From Hymenobacter frigidus (GTDB lineage Bacteria; Bacteroidota; Bacteroidia; Cytophagales; Hymenobacteraceae): 64,000 nucleotides of DNA. Position numbers and translations under genes: made by a program. The stretch is from assembly GCF_014640435.1 (NCBI RefSeq), contig NZ_BMGY01000006.1, positions 106,692 to 170,691 of the forward strand, given 5' to 3'. Below, one piece after another: positions 41,113 through 48,640 of this stretch; position 1 is the stretch's first letter; every line of letters begins with the position of its first letter. Under the pieces are notes generated by a model. The model had not been told where the DNA came from. It saw only the letters and a list, made by a program, of their open reading frames with translations, and did not search any database.

Positions 41113-42474
41113 TTACTGCTGCTGCATTTTGCGCTTCATCTCGGCTTTCATTTTGGCTGCCGCTTCCTCAAAGGCGTTGCCGAAAAAGCCCGCCGGCCAG
41201 TTGCCAATGTTGCCGTACTCATCCAGCTCCAGTGTGGTTAGCTCTGAGCGGCCTGCCTTGATGGAAGTGAAATAGAGCTTGATGGTTTCGGGGTCAATTG
41301 ATTTTTCGGGATTCAATGTGAACTCGGCCATGCGCCGTTGCAGGCGCTGCAATAGGTGCTCGCTGTGGCTTTCGAGCACAATCTGAACCTTGCGCCGCTT
41401 GATAGCATCAATGAACACATCGGCCAAACCCGCCTGAACTGCAGGATGCAAATGAATTTCGGGCTGCTCCAGAATTACCGTGCTGCCCTCCGGCACATAA
41501 AACAGCAGCACCAGCACCGGTAAAATCTGCGACACGCCAAAGCCTACATCCGTCAGAAACACGCTCGCCGATTCGGCCGTCCGCTGAATCCGCACTTCGT
41601 ATTCCTTGCGATTTGGCGCAATGGGCTGCACTTTGAAGGAATAGATTAGGCCCAACTCTTTTAGCCAGTGCGCAACGTGTTCTTCGACGGTGCGCTTGGG
41701 CTGGTTGGAGCCCATATCGATGGTGGGGCCGTCGTTGCGTGAGGACAGGAGGGCGGCTACAGCGCGTTCGCCCCGGTTGCCCACACCTTGAGTTTGTTCG
41801 CCAGCCCAAGTGTAAAGGCGACTTGGATATTCACGAAGCGGACCTAGATAGAAGATTTCAGTGAATAAATCTTCCAGTTCATAAACCCAATCTCTTCCTC
41901 TATCTGGGACCATCTGATAAGGCACATCATGAGGTAGGACATAGAACTTGCTTGGAGTTGTTAGTATGTCTGATTTGAAGTTTTGTTCGCCTTTTACAGC
42001 ATATGCTTTATAGACTGGAGTTCCTTGAAGAGATTCATGAGAATACCGGACCCCCAGTATTGACCCTTCTTCTTCATACTTAAAATCTACTAACTGTACT
42101 CTGTCATAAGCCCAAACTACTTCCGCTGTGAACTGCACATAATTCCATTTATTTTCTATGAATACACCTGGTTGTATGTCGTAAAGTAAGTTTTGGTGCC
42201 TCCAATCAAGCTCAAAGCTAAGTTGACCGGGTTCTGTGTGTTGATGCAAAATATCATACATCGTCCCCAGGTCCACATACGACTTATCATCCCCCAAATG
42301 CAGTACCCGCGACCTATCCGACGATTCCACTGTCTGCTTCAGCATCAGCAGGAATTGTAGGATGCTGGATTTGCCCGACGAGTTGGTGCCGAAGAAGCCA
42401 GTGAGGCTGCCGAAGGCAATGTCGCCGGTGTCCTGCCAGGACTTGAAGTTTTGGATGCGCAGCTTTTCTAACAT
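41113..42474 (-). CDS. AAA-family ATPase with DUF3696-like C-terminus
   Basis: 453 residues from the ATG at 42474 (LEKLRIQNFKSW is the usual SMC/OLD-like start). Walker A GTNSSGKSS at 29-37; ABC-like signature LTDVGFGVSQILPVL at 308-322; Walker B STVILEQPEIHLHP at 331-344; H-loop VLESHSEHLL at 366-375; then a DUF3696-like tail with YGNIGNWPAGFF. The family covers stand-alone ATPases linked to nucleases, several in phage defence. No TOPRIM domain is fused; the PIN-like gene downstream could supply nuclease activity. The part encoding about residues 70-220 is clearly poorer in GC than its flanks. Confidence 0.85.
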   Translation of the reverse strand: MLEKLRIQNFKSWQDTGDIAFGSLTGFFGTNSSGKSSILQFLLMLKQTVESSDRSRVLHLGDDKSYVDLGTMYDILHQHTEPGQLSFELDWRHQNLLYDIQPGVFIENKWNYVQFTAEVVWAYDRVQLVDFKYEEEGSILGVRYSHESLQGTPVYKAYAVKGEQNFKSDILTTPSKFYVLPHDVPYQMVPDRGRDWVYELEDLFTEIFYLGPLREYPSRLYTWAGEQTQGVGNRGERAVAALLSSRNDGPTIDMGSNQPKRTVEEHVAHWLKELGLIYSFKVQPIAPNRKEYEVRIQRTAESASVFLTDVGFGVSQILPVLVLLFYVPEGSTVILEQPEIHLHPAVQAGLADVFIDAIKRRKVQIVLESHSEHLLQRLQRRMAEFTLNPEKSIDPETIKLYFTSIKAGRSELTTLELDEYGNIGNWPAGFFGNAFEEAAAKMKAEMKRKMQQQ

Positions 42475-42610
42475 GGGGCAAAGGAAACACAGAAGCCGGA
42501 CAACCCCGCCGCGCCATAACAACGCCTGCAATCGGTCCCCTTGCCCAACCTGAACCCTAAAAACCCGTTACCTTCCCCGGCACAACCCTTCAGCCCACAT
42601 CCCATTCCTT

Positions 42611-44047
42611 ATGACCCCATCATCGACGCTTCCCCCCGCCGCCGGGGCCGTGGAAAAAGACAACAAGCGCATCACCACCGGCTGGACGTTTTACGACTGG
42701 GCAAACTCGGTGTACCCGCTGGTGATTACGAGCAGCATTTTCCCGATTTACTGGGGCAGCGTCACCAAGGACATCAACCCCACCGACATGGTGGATTTTC
42801 TCGGCTTTCAGGTGCCGGGCTCGTCGCTGCTGACCTACGCTATTTCGGCGGCTTTCCTCCTCATTGCGCTGGTGAGCCCGTTTCTGACGTCGCTGGCTGA
42901 CTATTCGGGACGCAAGAAGCTGTTTCTGCAAATTTTCTGCTACCTCGGGGCCGCCAGCTGCGCGGGGCTGTATTTCTTCACCAAGGACACGCTTACCATG
43001 TCCACGTTCATCTTCATCGCGGCTACGGTGGGCTTCAGCGGCAGCATTGTGTTCTACAATTCCTACCTGCCCGAAATCAGCAGCGAGGAGAAGTTTGACT
43101 CGCTTTCGGCGCGGGGCTTTTCGATGGGCTACATCGGCTCGGTGCTGCTGCTGGTTATCTGCCTGGGCATTATTCAGGGCCCCGAAATTATGGGCGGGCC
43201 GAAGGGCGTGGCCCTGTTCGGCATGACGACGGGGGAAGCCACCCGGTTCAGCTTTTTGCTCACGGGCATCTGGTGGGTGGGCTTTGCCCAGATTCCCTTC
43301 TTCACGCTGCCCGCCGATGCCGGCCGCCCCGCCGATGCCCCCACCAACAACGACGGTTGGGTGCTCAATGGCTTCCGCGAGTTGGGCAAGGTCTGGAACC
43401 AGCTCGAAGGCCTGCCCAACCTCAAGCGTTTTCTGCTGGCCTACTTCACCTACAACATGGGCGTGCAGACGGTGATGTACGTGGCCACCATCTTCGGCGA
43501 CAAGGTGCTGAAGCTGGAAAGCACCGCCCTCATCATCACCATTTTGCTGCTGCAAATTGTGGGTATTCTGGGCGCGTACCTGTTTGCCAAGCTCTCGGAG
43601 CGCATCGGTAATACGCGGGCGCTGAGCTACGCGGTACTCATCTGGATGCTGATATGCGTGGCCGGCTACTTCGTGCAGGCCGGGTGGAGCTTTTATGCCC
43701 TGGCCGCCGTCATTGGCCTCACCATGGGCGCGGTGCAAAGCCTTTCGCGCAGCACCTATTCCAAGATTATTCCGGAGAATACGCCTAACTCGGCCGCGTT
43801 CTTTAGCTTTTTTGATGTGACGGAGAAGCTGAGTATTGTGATTGGCACGGCCGTGTTCGGCGTCATTGCTCAGGTTACGGGTTCGATGCGAAATAGCATT
43901 CTCTCGCTGATTGTATTCTTCATCCTGGGGCTGTATTTCCTGCTGCAGCTGCGCGGCCGCAAGCTGCGCGAAGACGTGGCCCCGGCGGTGCTGCCCGGCC
44001 CGCCCGCAGCATCGGCGACGGTTAGCACGCCGTCCACGAGAAAGTAA
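42611..44047 (+). CDS. UMF1 (Atg22-like) family MFS transporter
   Basis: 478 residues with about twelve hydrophobic segments. GWTFYDWANSVYPLVITSSI at the start is the hallmark of the UMF1/Atg22 group, followed by FNSYLPEI-type (FYNSYLPEISSEEKFD) and GAVQSLSRSTYSKIIPE. Such carriers export small molecules, possibly amino acids; substrate in bacteria is unknown. Divergent from the ATPase gene. Confidence 0.92.
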   Translation: MTPSSTLPPAAGAVEKDNKRITTGWTFYDWANSVYPLVITSSIFPIYWGSVTKDINPTDMVDFLGFQVPGSSLLTYAISAAFLLIALVSPFLTSLADYSGRKKLFLQIFCYLGAASCAGLYFFTKDTLTMSTFIFIAATVGFSGSIVFYNSYLPEISSEEKFDSLSARGFSMGYIGSVLLLVICLGIIQGPEIMGGPKGVALFGMTTGEATRFSFLLTGIWWVGFAQIPFFTLPADAGRPADAPTNNDGWVLNGFRELGKVWNQLEGLPNLKRFLLAYFTYNMGVQTVMYVATIFGDKVLKLESTALIITILLLQIVGILGAYLFAKLSERIGNTRALSYAVLIWMLICVAGYFVQAGWSFYALAAVIGLTMGAVQSLSRSTYSKIIPENTPNSAAFFSFFDVTEKLSIVIGTAVFGVIAQVTGSMRNSILSLIVFFILGLYFLLQLRGRKLREDVAPAVLPGPPAASATVSTPSTRK

Positions 44048-44122
44048 CCCGGGCCGGCGTGCGTCTCCCACTCTGCATTGCCTCCGCAAAAGCGTAGGAT
44101 ACTACTTTATCAAACCCATCCG

Positions 44123-44641
44123 ATGCACACATCTTCCCTTCAGCAAAACATTCTCGCTGAGCTCGACCACGAGCTGGCCATCACCCGCAAAGTGCTGGAG
44201 CGCGTGCCCTACGAGCACGCCGACTACCAGCCGCACCCCAAGAGCATGAAGCTGGCCACGCTGGCCGCCCACATCGTGAACCTGCTGGCTTTCAAAACGC
44301 TGTTTGTGCAGGCTGATTCCCGCGATTTTCTCGACCAGAGTGCGCCCAAGCCCGGTCCCACGCCCACCAGCAGCCAGGAGCTGCTGGAACGGTTTGATGC
44401 CTACAGCGCCACCCTGCGCAAAGCCCTGCAGGAAAGCGACGACGAAAAGCTCACCCATAGCTTCCAACTGACCCGCGGCGAGCAGGTGCTCATGGACCGC
44501 CCCAAAGCCGCTGCTCTGCGCATCATGGGCCTGAACCACAGCATCCATCACCGCGGCCAGCTCACGGTGTATTTGCGCTTGCTTGATGTGCCGGTTCCCG
44601 GCATCTATGGCCATAGCGCCGATGAGCCCGGCGGATTTTAA
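44123..44641 (+). CDS. DinB-family protein
   Basis: 172 residues, four-helix-bundle DinB/YfiT fold with a likely metal triad: LAELDHELAITRKVLERVP, ATLAAHIVNLLAF and LNHSIHHRGQLTVYLRLLDV. These proteins are thiol-transferase or metal-binding enzymes of broad function, often stress-related. ATG at 44123 chosen from the family start. Ends at a repeat-flanked terminator. Confidence 0.88.
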   Translation: MHTSSLQQNILAELDHELAITRKVLERVPYEHADYQPHPKSMKLATLAAHIVNLLAFKTLFVQADSRDFLDQSAPKPGPTPTSSQELLERFDAYSATLRKALQESDDEKLTHSFQLTRGEQVLMDRPKAAALRIMGLNHSIHHRGQLTVYLRLLDVPVPGIYGHSADEPGGF

Positions 44642-44666
44642 GGGTTCCGTTTCTCGAACCCGAGTC

Positions 44667-44850
44667 TGTCATTGCGAGCGCAGCGAAACAATCCGTTCTC
44701 TCGCAATGACCAGCCCTGAGTTGTGACAAACCTGTTTTAAAAAGCGAAAAACCCCGACACAAAGTAGTGCCGGGGTTTTTTATGTCTTAGAGTGGGGCGC
44801 AGTGAGAGGACGGATTGCCGCGCTATGCCGCGCTCCACTCGTACTGACCG
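44667..44850. repeat. Repeat arms flanking a bidirectional terminator
   Basis: GTCATTGCGAGCGCAGCGAA...CAATCCGT on the left and GGACGGATTGCCGCGCT on the right form long inverted arms; between them lie TTGTGACAAACC and a terminator hairpin. A second unit of the same layout is at 57675-57870. Confidence 0.75.
44747..44782. terminator. Bidirectional terminator, DinB/amidohydrolase
   Basis: AAAAACCCCG...CGGGGTTTTTT hairpin with CAC/GTG extending the stem, A- and T-tracts on both sides. Serves two convergent genes. Confidence 0.88.
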
Positions 44851-44856
44851 GCGATG

Positions 44857-46524
44857 CTACTTGGCTTTAAACACCAGCTTGCCGGCAATCCAGGTTTGCA
44901 GCACGGGGGCGTTGCGTAGTTGCTCATTGGGCGCATTGAGCAAATCGGTGCCCATTACCACAAAATCGGCCAGCATGCCGGGCTTTATTTGGCCCTTACG
45001 CTTTTCCTCGAAGCCGGCGTGGGCGGCCCAGGTGGTCATGCCGCGCAGGGCGTCGGGCCGCGAGATGGCGTTTTCCATTTGAAATCCGTTTTTCGGAAAA
45101 TTCTTGGCATCCTGCCGGGCCACGGCCGAGTGGAAGCCGAACAGCGGGTTGATGTCTTCCACCGGAAAGTCGGAGCCCAGCGCCAGCTGGCCGTATTGTT
45201 TCAACAGCTCGGCGTAGGCATAGGCCGTTTTCAGCCGCTCAGCCCCTAGCCGCTCGCCGGCCCAGTACATGTCCGACGTGGCGTGGGTGGGCTGCACCGA
45301 AGGCACGATGCCGAACTGCCCGAACTTGGGCATGTCGGCCGGCGTCACGACCTGGGCGTGCTCAATGCGCCAGCGGCGGTCCTTCTGGCCTTTCAGCGCC
45401 TCGCCATAAATGTTGAGGATGATGCGATTGGCCGAGTCGCCGATGGCGTGGGTATTCATCTGGAATTTCGATGCGGCCAGCTCCTTGGCCAGGGCGCGGT
45501 ATTCCTTCGCAGTTGAAAGCAGGAAGCCGGTTTCCTTCGGCTTATCAGCATACGGCCGCACCAGGCAGGCCCCGCGCGAGCCCAGCGCGCCATCGGCGTA
45601 CACTTTGAAGGAGCTGACAGTGAGCTGGTCGGTCAGAATCGGGCCGTTCTTTAGGTAGAAGGCGCGGTTGCTGGCCGTGGGGTTTAGCATGGCGTAGAGG
45701 CGCAGCTTGAGCTCGCCCTGCTGCTGCAAAGCGGCCATCTGGTCGATGTCGGCTTTGTCGAGACCGGCATCGGCGAGGCTGGTGAGGCCCACGGCCAGGC
45801 ACAACTGCTGGGCTTGCAGCAGCAGGCGGGCGGTTTCGGCGGGTGTGGCCTCGGGGATTTTGCTGCTCACCAGGCGGGTGGCATTGTCCACGAGCAGGCC
45901 GGTGAGGCGGCCCTGCGCGTTGCGCGTGATGGTGCCGCCGCTGATGGGCGTGCTCACCGTGACCCCAGCCAAATCAAGCGCCTTCTGGTTGACCACCGCG
46001 GCGTGGCCGTCCACGCGGGTGAGGAGCACCGGCACGTCGGGAAACAGCTGGTCGAGCGTGTCCTTGGTGGGAAACTGCTTGGTGGGCCAGTCGTTCTGGT
46101 CCCAGCCGCGGCCGGTGAGCCAGGCGGCCTGCGGGTACTTTCGGCGGTTTTCCTGCAGCCGTTGAATAACTTCTTTCCAGGAAGTGGTGCCCACCAAATC
46201 GGCGCTGGGCAGGGCCAGGGCGTAGCGGAAGAAGTGGCAGTGCGCGTCGTAGAAGCCCGGGTAAACGAACTTGCCATCAGCATCCACCTCCTGCGTCGCG
46301 GTGAAGCGCGCCTTGAGGTCGGCGGCGGAGCCCACGGCCACAAACCTGCCATCTTTCACGGCAAAAGATTCGGCCTTGGAAAAGGTCGAATCGACGGTGT
46401 AGACGGTGGCGTTGGTTACCAGCAGGTCCACAGCTTCGCGCTTGGGCTGGCAGCTGGCCAGCAGGCCAAACGCCAGGAGTGGGGCGGTGAGTTTCTGGAA
46501 AAGAGCAGAGGAGAATTGGGTCAT
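44857..46524 (-). CDS. Amidohydrolase lipoprotein (YtcJ-like)
   Basis: 555 residues. Lipoprotein signal with the LLASC lipobox near residue 25. Metal-dependent amidohydrolase family 3: DGKFVYPGFYDAHCHFFRY (HxH), LTRVDGHAAVVN, MNTHAIGDSANR, RRWRIEHAQVV and ALGSDFPVEDINPLFG, all family signatures. It probably hydrolyses an imported amide or cyclic compound outside the inner membrane. ATG at 46524 gives the signal peptide. Confidence 0.92.
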   Translation of the reverse strand: MTQFSSALFQKLTAPLLAFGLLASCQPKREAVDLLVTNATVYTVDSTFSKAESFAVKDGRFVAVGSAADLKARFTATQEVDADGKFVYPGFYDAHCHFFRYALALPSADLVGTTSWKEVIQRLQENRRKYPQAAWLTGRGWDQNDWPTKQFPTKDTLDQLFPDVPVLLTRVDGHAAVVNQKALDLAGVTVSTPISGGTITRNAQGRLTGLLVDNATRLVSSKIPEATPAETARLLLQAQQLCLAVGLTSLADAGLDKADIDQMAALQQQGELKLRLYAMLNPTASNRAFYLKNGPILTDQLTVSSFKVYADGALGSRGACLVRPYADKPKETGFLLSTAKEYRALAKELAASKFQMNTHAIGDSANRIILNIYGEALKGQKDRRWRIEHAQVVTPADMPKFGQFGIVPSVQPTHATSDMYWAGERLGAERLKTAYAYAELLKQYGQLALGSDFPVEDINPLFGFHSAVARQDAKNFPKNGFQMENAISRPDALRGMTTWAAHAGFEEKRKGQIKPGMLADFVVMGTDLLNAPNEQLRNAPVLQTWIAGKLVFKAK

Positions 46525-46550
46525 GCGAATGAAGAGGAAGCGAACAAAAA

Positions 46551-46743
46551 GAATGTCATGCCGAGCGTAGCCGAGGCATCTCGCGTGCAATAGTAACTCG
46601 ACTCAAAAAAACGTCATGTTGAGCATAGTCGAGGCATCTCGCGTGCGGCAGTAACCAAATCGTTTGCGACCAAAGGCCGGCGCAGCCCACGATTGAATTA
46701 CTGCCACACGCGAGATGCCTCGGCTGCGCTCGGCATGACGTTC
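46551..46743. repeat. Compound GTCATGC-family repeat
   Basis: Two left arms in tandem (46551 GTCATGCCGAGCGTAGCCGA, 46613 GTCATGTTGAGCATAGTCGA), both with GAGGCATCTCGCGTG, followed by one right arm (GCGAGATGCCTCGGCTGCGC, TCGGCATGAC) ending at 46740. A partly duplicated copy, upstream of the amidohydrolase and downstream of amn. Confidence 0.85.
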
Positions 46744-46762
46744 CCTATTGAATCTGCGGTCC

Positions 46763-47533
46763 CTACTCAAATCGCATGTGCTTCACCGACTCGCCCGAAT
46801 TCTGCAGCTCCTGTAGCGACTCGATGCCGATTTGCAGGTGGCGCTTTACGAAATCGGTGGTCACTTTCGAGTCCGATTCGGACGTTTTCACGCCCTCCGG
46901 GGTCATGGGGTTGTCGCTCACCAGCAGCAGGGCTCCGTGGGGGATGTCGTTCATGAAACCAACTACGAAAATGGTGGCCGTTTCCATGTCTACCGCCATG
47001 GCGCGCACCCGGCGCAGGTAGTCCTTAAACTCAGCATCGTGCTCCCACACGCGGCGGTTGGTGGTGTACACCGTGCCGGTGAAGTAGTCGAGCTCGTGCT
47101 TTTTAATCATGCTGCTCACGGCGCGCTGCAACCGGAAGGAGGGGAGCGCCGGCACTTCCTTGGGCAGGTAGTCGTCGGAGGTTCCCTCGCCGCGAATGGC
47201 CGCGATAGGCAGCACCAAATCGCCGAGCTTGGTCTTTTTCAGGCCGCCGCACTTGCCCAGAAACAGCGCCGCCTTGGGCTTGACGGCCGAGAGCAAATCC
47301 ATGACCGTAGCTGCCATGGGCGAGCCCATGCCGAAATTGATGATGGTGATACCGTTGGCCGTGGCCGTTTGCATGGGCTTGTCTTTGCCCCGCACCTCAC
47401 AGTCGAACTGCTCGGCAAACATATACACGTAATTGCTGAAGTTGGTAAGCAGGATGTACTGCCCAAACTCGTCCAGCGGCACGCCGGTGTAGCGCGGCAG
47501 CCAGTTATTAACGATTTCTTCTTTGGTCTTCAT
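46763..47533 (-). CDS. amn: AMP nucleosidase
   Basis: 256 residues, the short Bacteroidota form (E. coli Amn is 484). Splits AMP into adenine and ribose 5-phosphate. Nucleoside-phosphorylase fold: TANGITIINFGMGSPMAAT, FLGKCGGLKKTKLGDLVLP, RAMAVDMETATIFVVGF and LLLVSDNPMTPEGVKT. ATG at 47533 (KTKEEIVNNW) is preferred; the upstream extension lies in a repeat. Confidence 0.92.
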   Translation of the reverse strand: MKTKEEIVNNWLPRYTGVPLDEFGQYILLTNFSNYVYMFAEQFDCEVRGKDKPMQTATANGITIINFGMGSPMAATVMDLLSAVKPKAALFLGKCGGLKKTKLGDLVLPIAAIRGEGTSDDYLPKEVPALPSFRLQRAVSSMIKKHELDYFTGTVYTTNRRVWEHDAEFKDYLRRVRAMAVDMETATIFVVGFMNDIPHGALLLVSDNPMTPEGVKTSESDSKVTTDFVKRHLQIGIESLQELQNSGESVKHMRFE

Positions 47534-47632
47534 AAGAGAGTAACTGAATGCCTGAGTGACTGAGTGGAGGATGAAAGCCAGTGGAACCACACCAAGTCAC
47601 TCAGTCGCTCAGGCACTCAGTTACTCGGCAAA
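47527..47632. repeat. ACTGAGTG-family inverted repeat
   Basis: GAGTAACTGAATGCCTGAGT on the left and ACTCAGTCGCTCAGGCACTC then AGTTACTC on the right are inverse copies around about 45 bp. The left arm overlaps the first codons of amn's leader, and the repeat separates amn from the divergent HsdR-N gene. Same words occur in the RNase P RNA gene. Confidence 0.82.
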
Positions 47633-47637
47633 GCCCA

Positions 47638-47645
47638 TACCTTTG
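47638..47645 (+). promoter_or_regulatory. -7 like box just before the HsdR-N gene
   Basis: TACCTTTG fits TAnnTTTG, only 6 bp upstream of the ATG at 47652, which would give a near-leaderless mRNA. The same stretch also contains GGAGGTG directly before the ATG, an unusual Shine-Dalgarno-like sequence in this genome. Confidence 0.4.
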
Positions 47646-47651
47646 GAGGTG

Positions 47652-48113
47652 ATGCAAGCTCTGGACCTGCCGCCTTTCGACGCCAAACTTACGCAATCGG
47701 CCACGAATCAGCCCCTCATCTGGGACGGGCTGCGGCGCAAGCACGTGGTGCTCACGCCCGAGGAGTGGGTGCGGCAGCACGTGGTGCACTACCTAATTAC
47801 GCACCTGGGCTATCCGCGCGGCCTGCTGGCCCTGGAGCGCGGCCTGCGCTACAACCAGCGCCAGAAGCGCACCGACCTGTTGGCGCTGAATTCGGAAGGC
47901 CAGCCCCTGCTGCTGGTGGAGTGCAAAGCGCCTGCCGTGGCCATCGACGCGGCCGTGGCCCGGCAAGCCACTACGTATAATCAAACCATCGGTGCGCCGC
48001 TGCTGCTGCTCACCAACGGCCTGGTGCACTACTGCTGGCGCGTTAATTTTGCCACGCGCACCAACGAGCGGCTGGATGAAATTCCGGCATTTGCGGCGGC
48101 GGTGAGGCTGTAA
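47652..48113 (+). CDS. Type I restriction R-subunit N-terminal domain protein
   Basis: 153 residues containing only the nuclease-like HsdR-N domain (HSDR_N_2): KRTDLLALNSEGQPLLLVEC then K, i.e. the D-x(n)-E-x-K core of PD-(D/E)xK enzymes, preceded by YPRGLLALERGLRYNQ. No helicase, HsdM or HsdS follow. Such stand-alone proteins are common in Bacteroidota and may be housekeeping nucleases of unknown role rather than restriction enzymes. Confidence 0.85.
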   Translation: MQALDLPPFDAKLTQSATNQPLIWDGLRRKHVVLTPEEWVRQHVVHYLITHLGYPRGLLALERGLRYNQRQKRTDLLALNSEGQPLLLVECKAPAVAIDAAVARQATTYNQTIGAPLLLLTNGLVHYCWRVNFATRTNERLDEIPAFAAAVRL

Positions 48114-48279
48114 TGTCGGTTTACTTAACTCAACTGCGAGAGGTGTTTACTAAACTTTGATTGGTAGACCAGTTTCACAAACTCGAAGCGACCGGCGGAA
48201 GGCGATTGCTGCCCTGCGAAAGACATGCGATTACCTTCGTTTAGGAGTTTGCTGAAAGGAGCCATATTTTGCGCATCAA

Positions 48280-48564
48280 ATGAAAAAAGCGGTGTCCGTT
48301 CTGCTGGTACTGGGGCTCTTGTATGGGCTGTACGCCTGGGCCTTCGACCATGGGGACGCGGTGTACTCCCAGTTGCCCCACGTCAAGGTGGGCATGTCAA
48401 GCAACGAGGTGCGCGCGCTGCTAGGCCCGCCGGATACGACCTACGTTTGGGAAGAAGGGTCCCCCCTGCAGGTCTTGCACTACGACATGGGGCTCTTGGC
48501 GCCCGACGATGTGCGGGTGTTTCTGGACCATGATACCGTCACCCAAGTGACCTACGACCTCTAA
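48280..48564 (+). CDS. Small BamE/SmpA-like envelope protein
   Basis: 94 residues. One N-terminal hydrophobic segment (KKAVSVLLVLGLLYGLYAWA), then a small domain with VKVGMSSNEVRALLGPPDTT and ending VTQVTYDL, the BLIP-like/SmpA (BamE) pattern G-M-s-x-x-E/Q-V-x-x-L-L-G-x-P. Probably membrane-anchored with periplasmic domain. A direct part in the BAM complex is not implied. Confidence 0.72.
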   Translation: MKKAVSVLLVLGLLYGLYAWAFDHGDAVYSQLPHVKVGMSSNEVRALLGPPDTTYVWEEGSPLQVLHYDMGLLAPDDVRVFLDHDTVTQVTYDL

Positions 48565-48640
48565 ACCGTCTCCTGCACCTGTTCAGTAAAACCGTGGAAA
48601 TACCAAACCTTAAACCAATTACATACAACACCAGAATGTG

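Noticed and set aside
39892..42474. tRNA-Ser as attachment site of an island carrying the ATPase/PIN pair
   Set aside because: No integrase and no second copy of the tRNA 3' end was seen downstream in the window.
42620..44089. Minus-strand open frame of 489 codons opposite the UMF1 transporter
   Set aside because: Shadow; no hydrophobic segments or motifs, whereas the + frame is a clear transporter.
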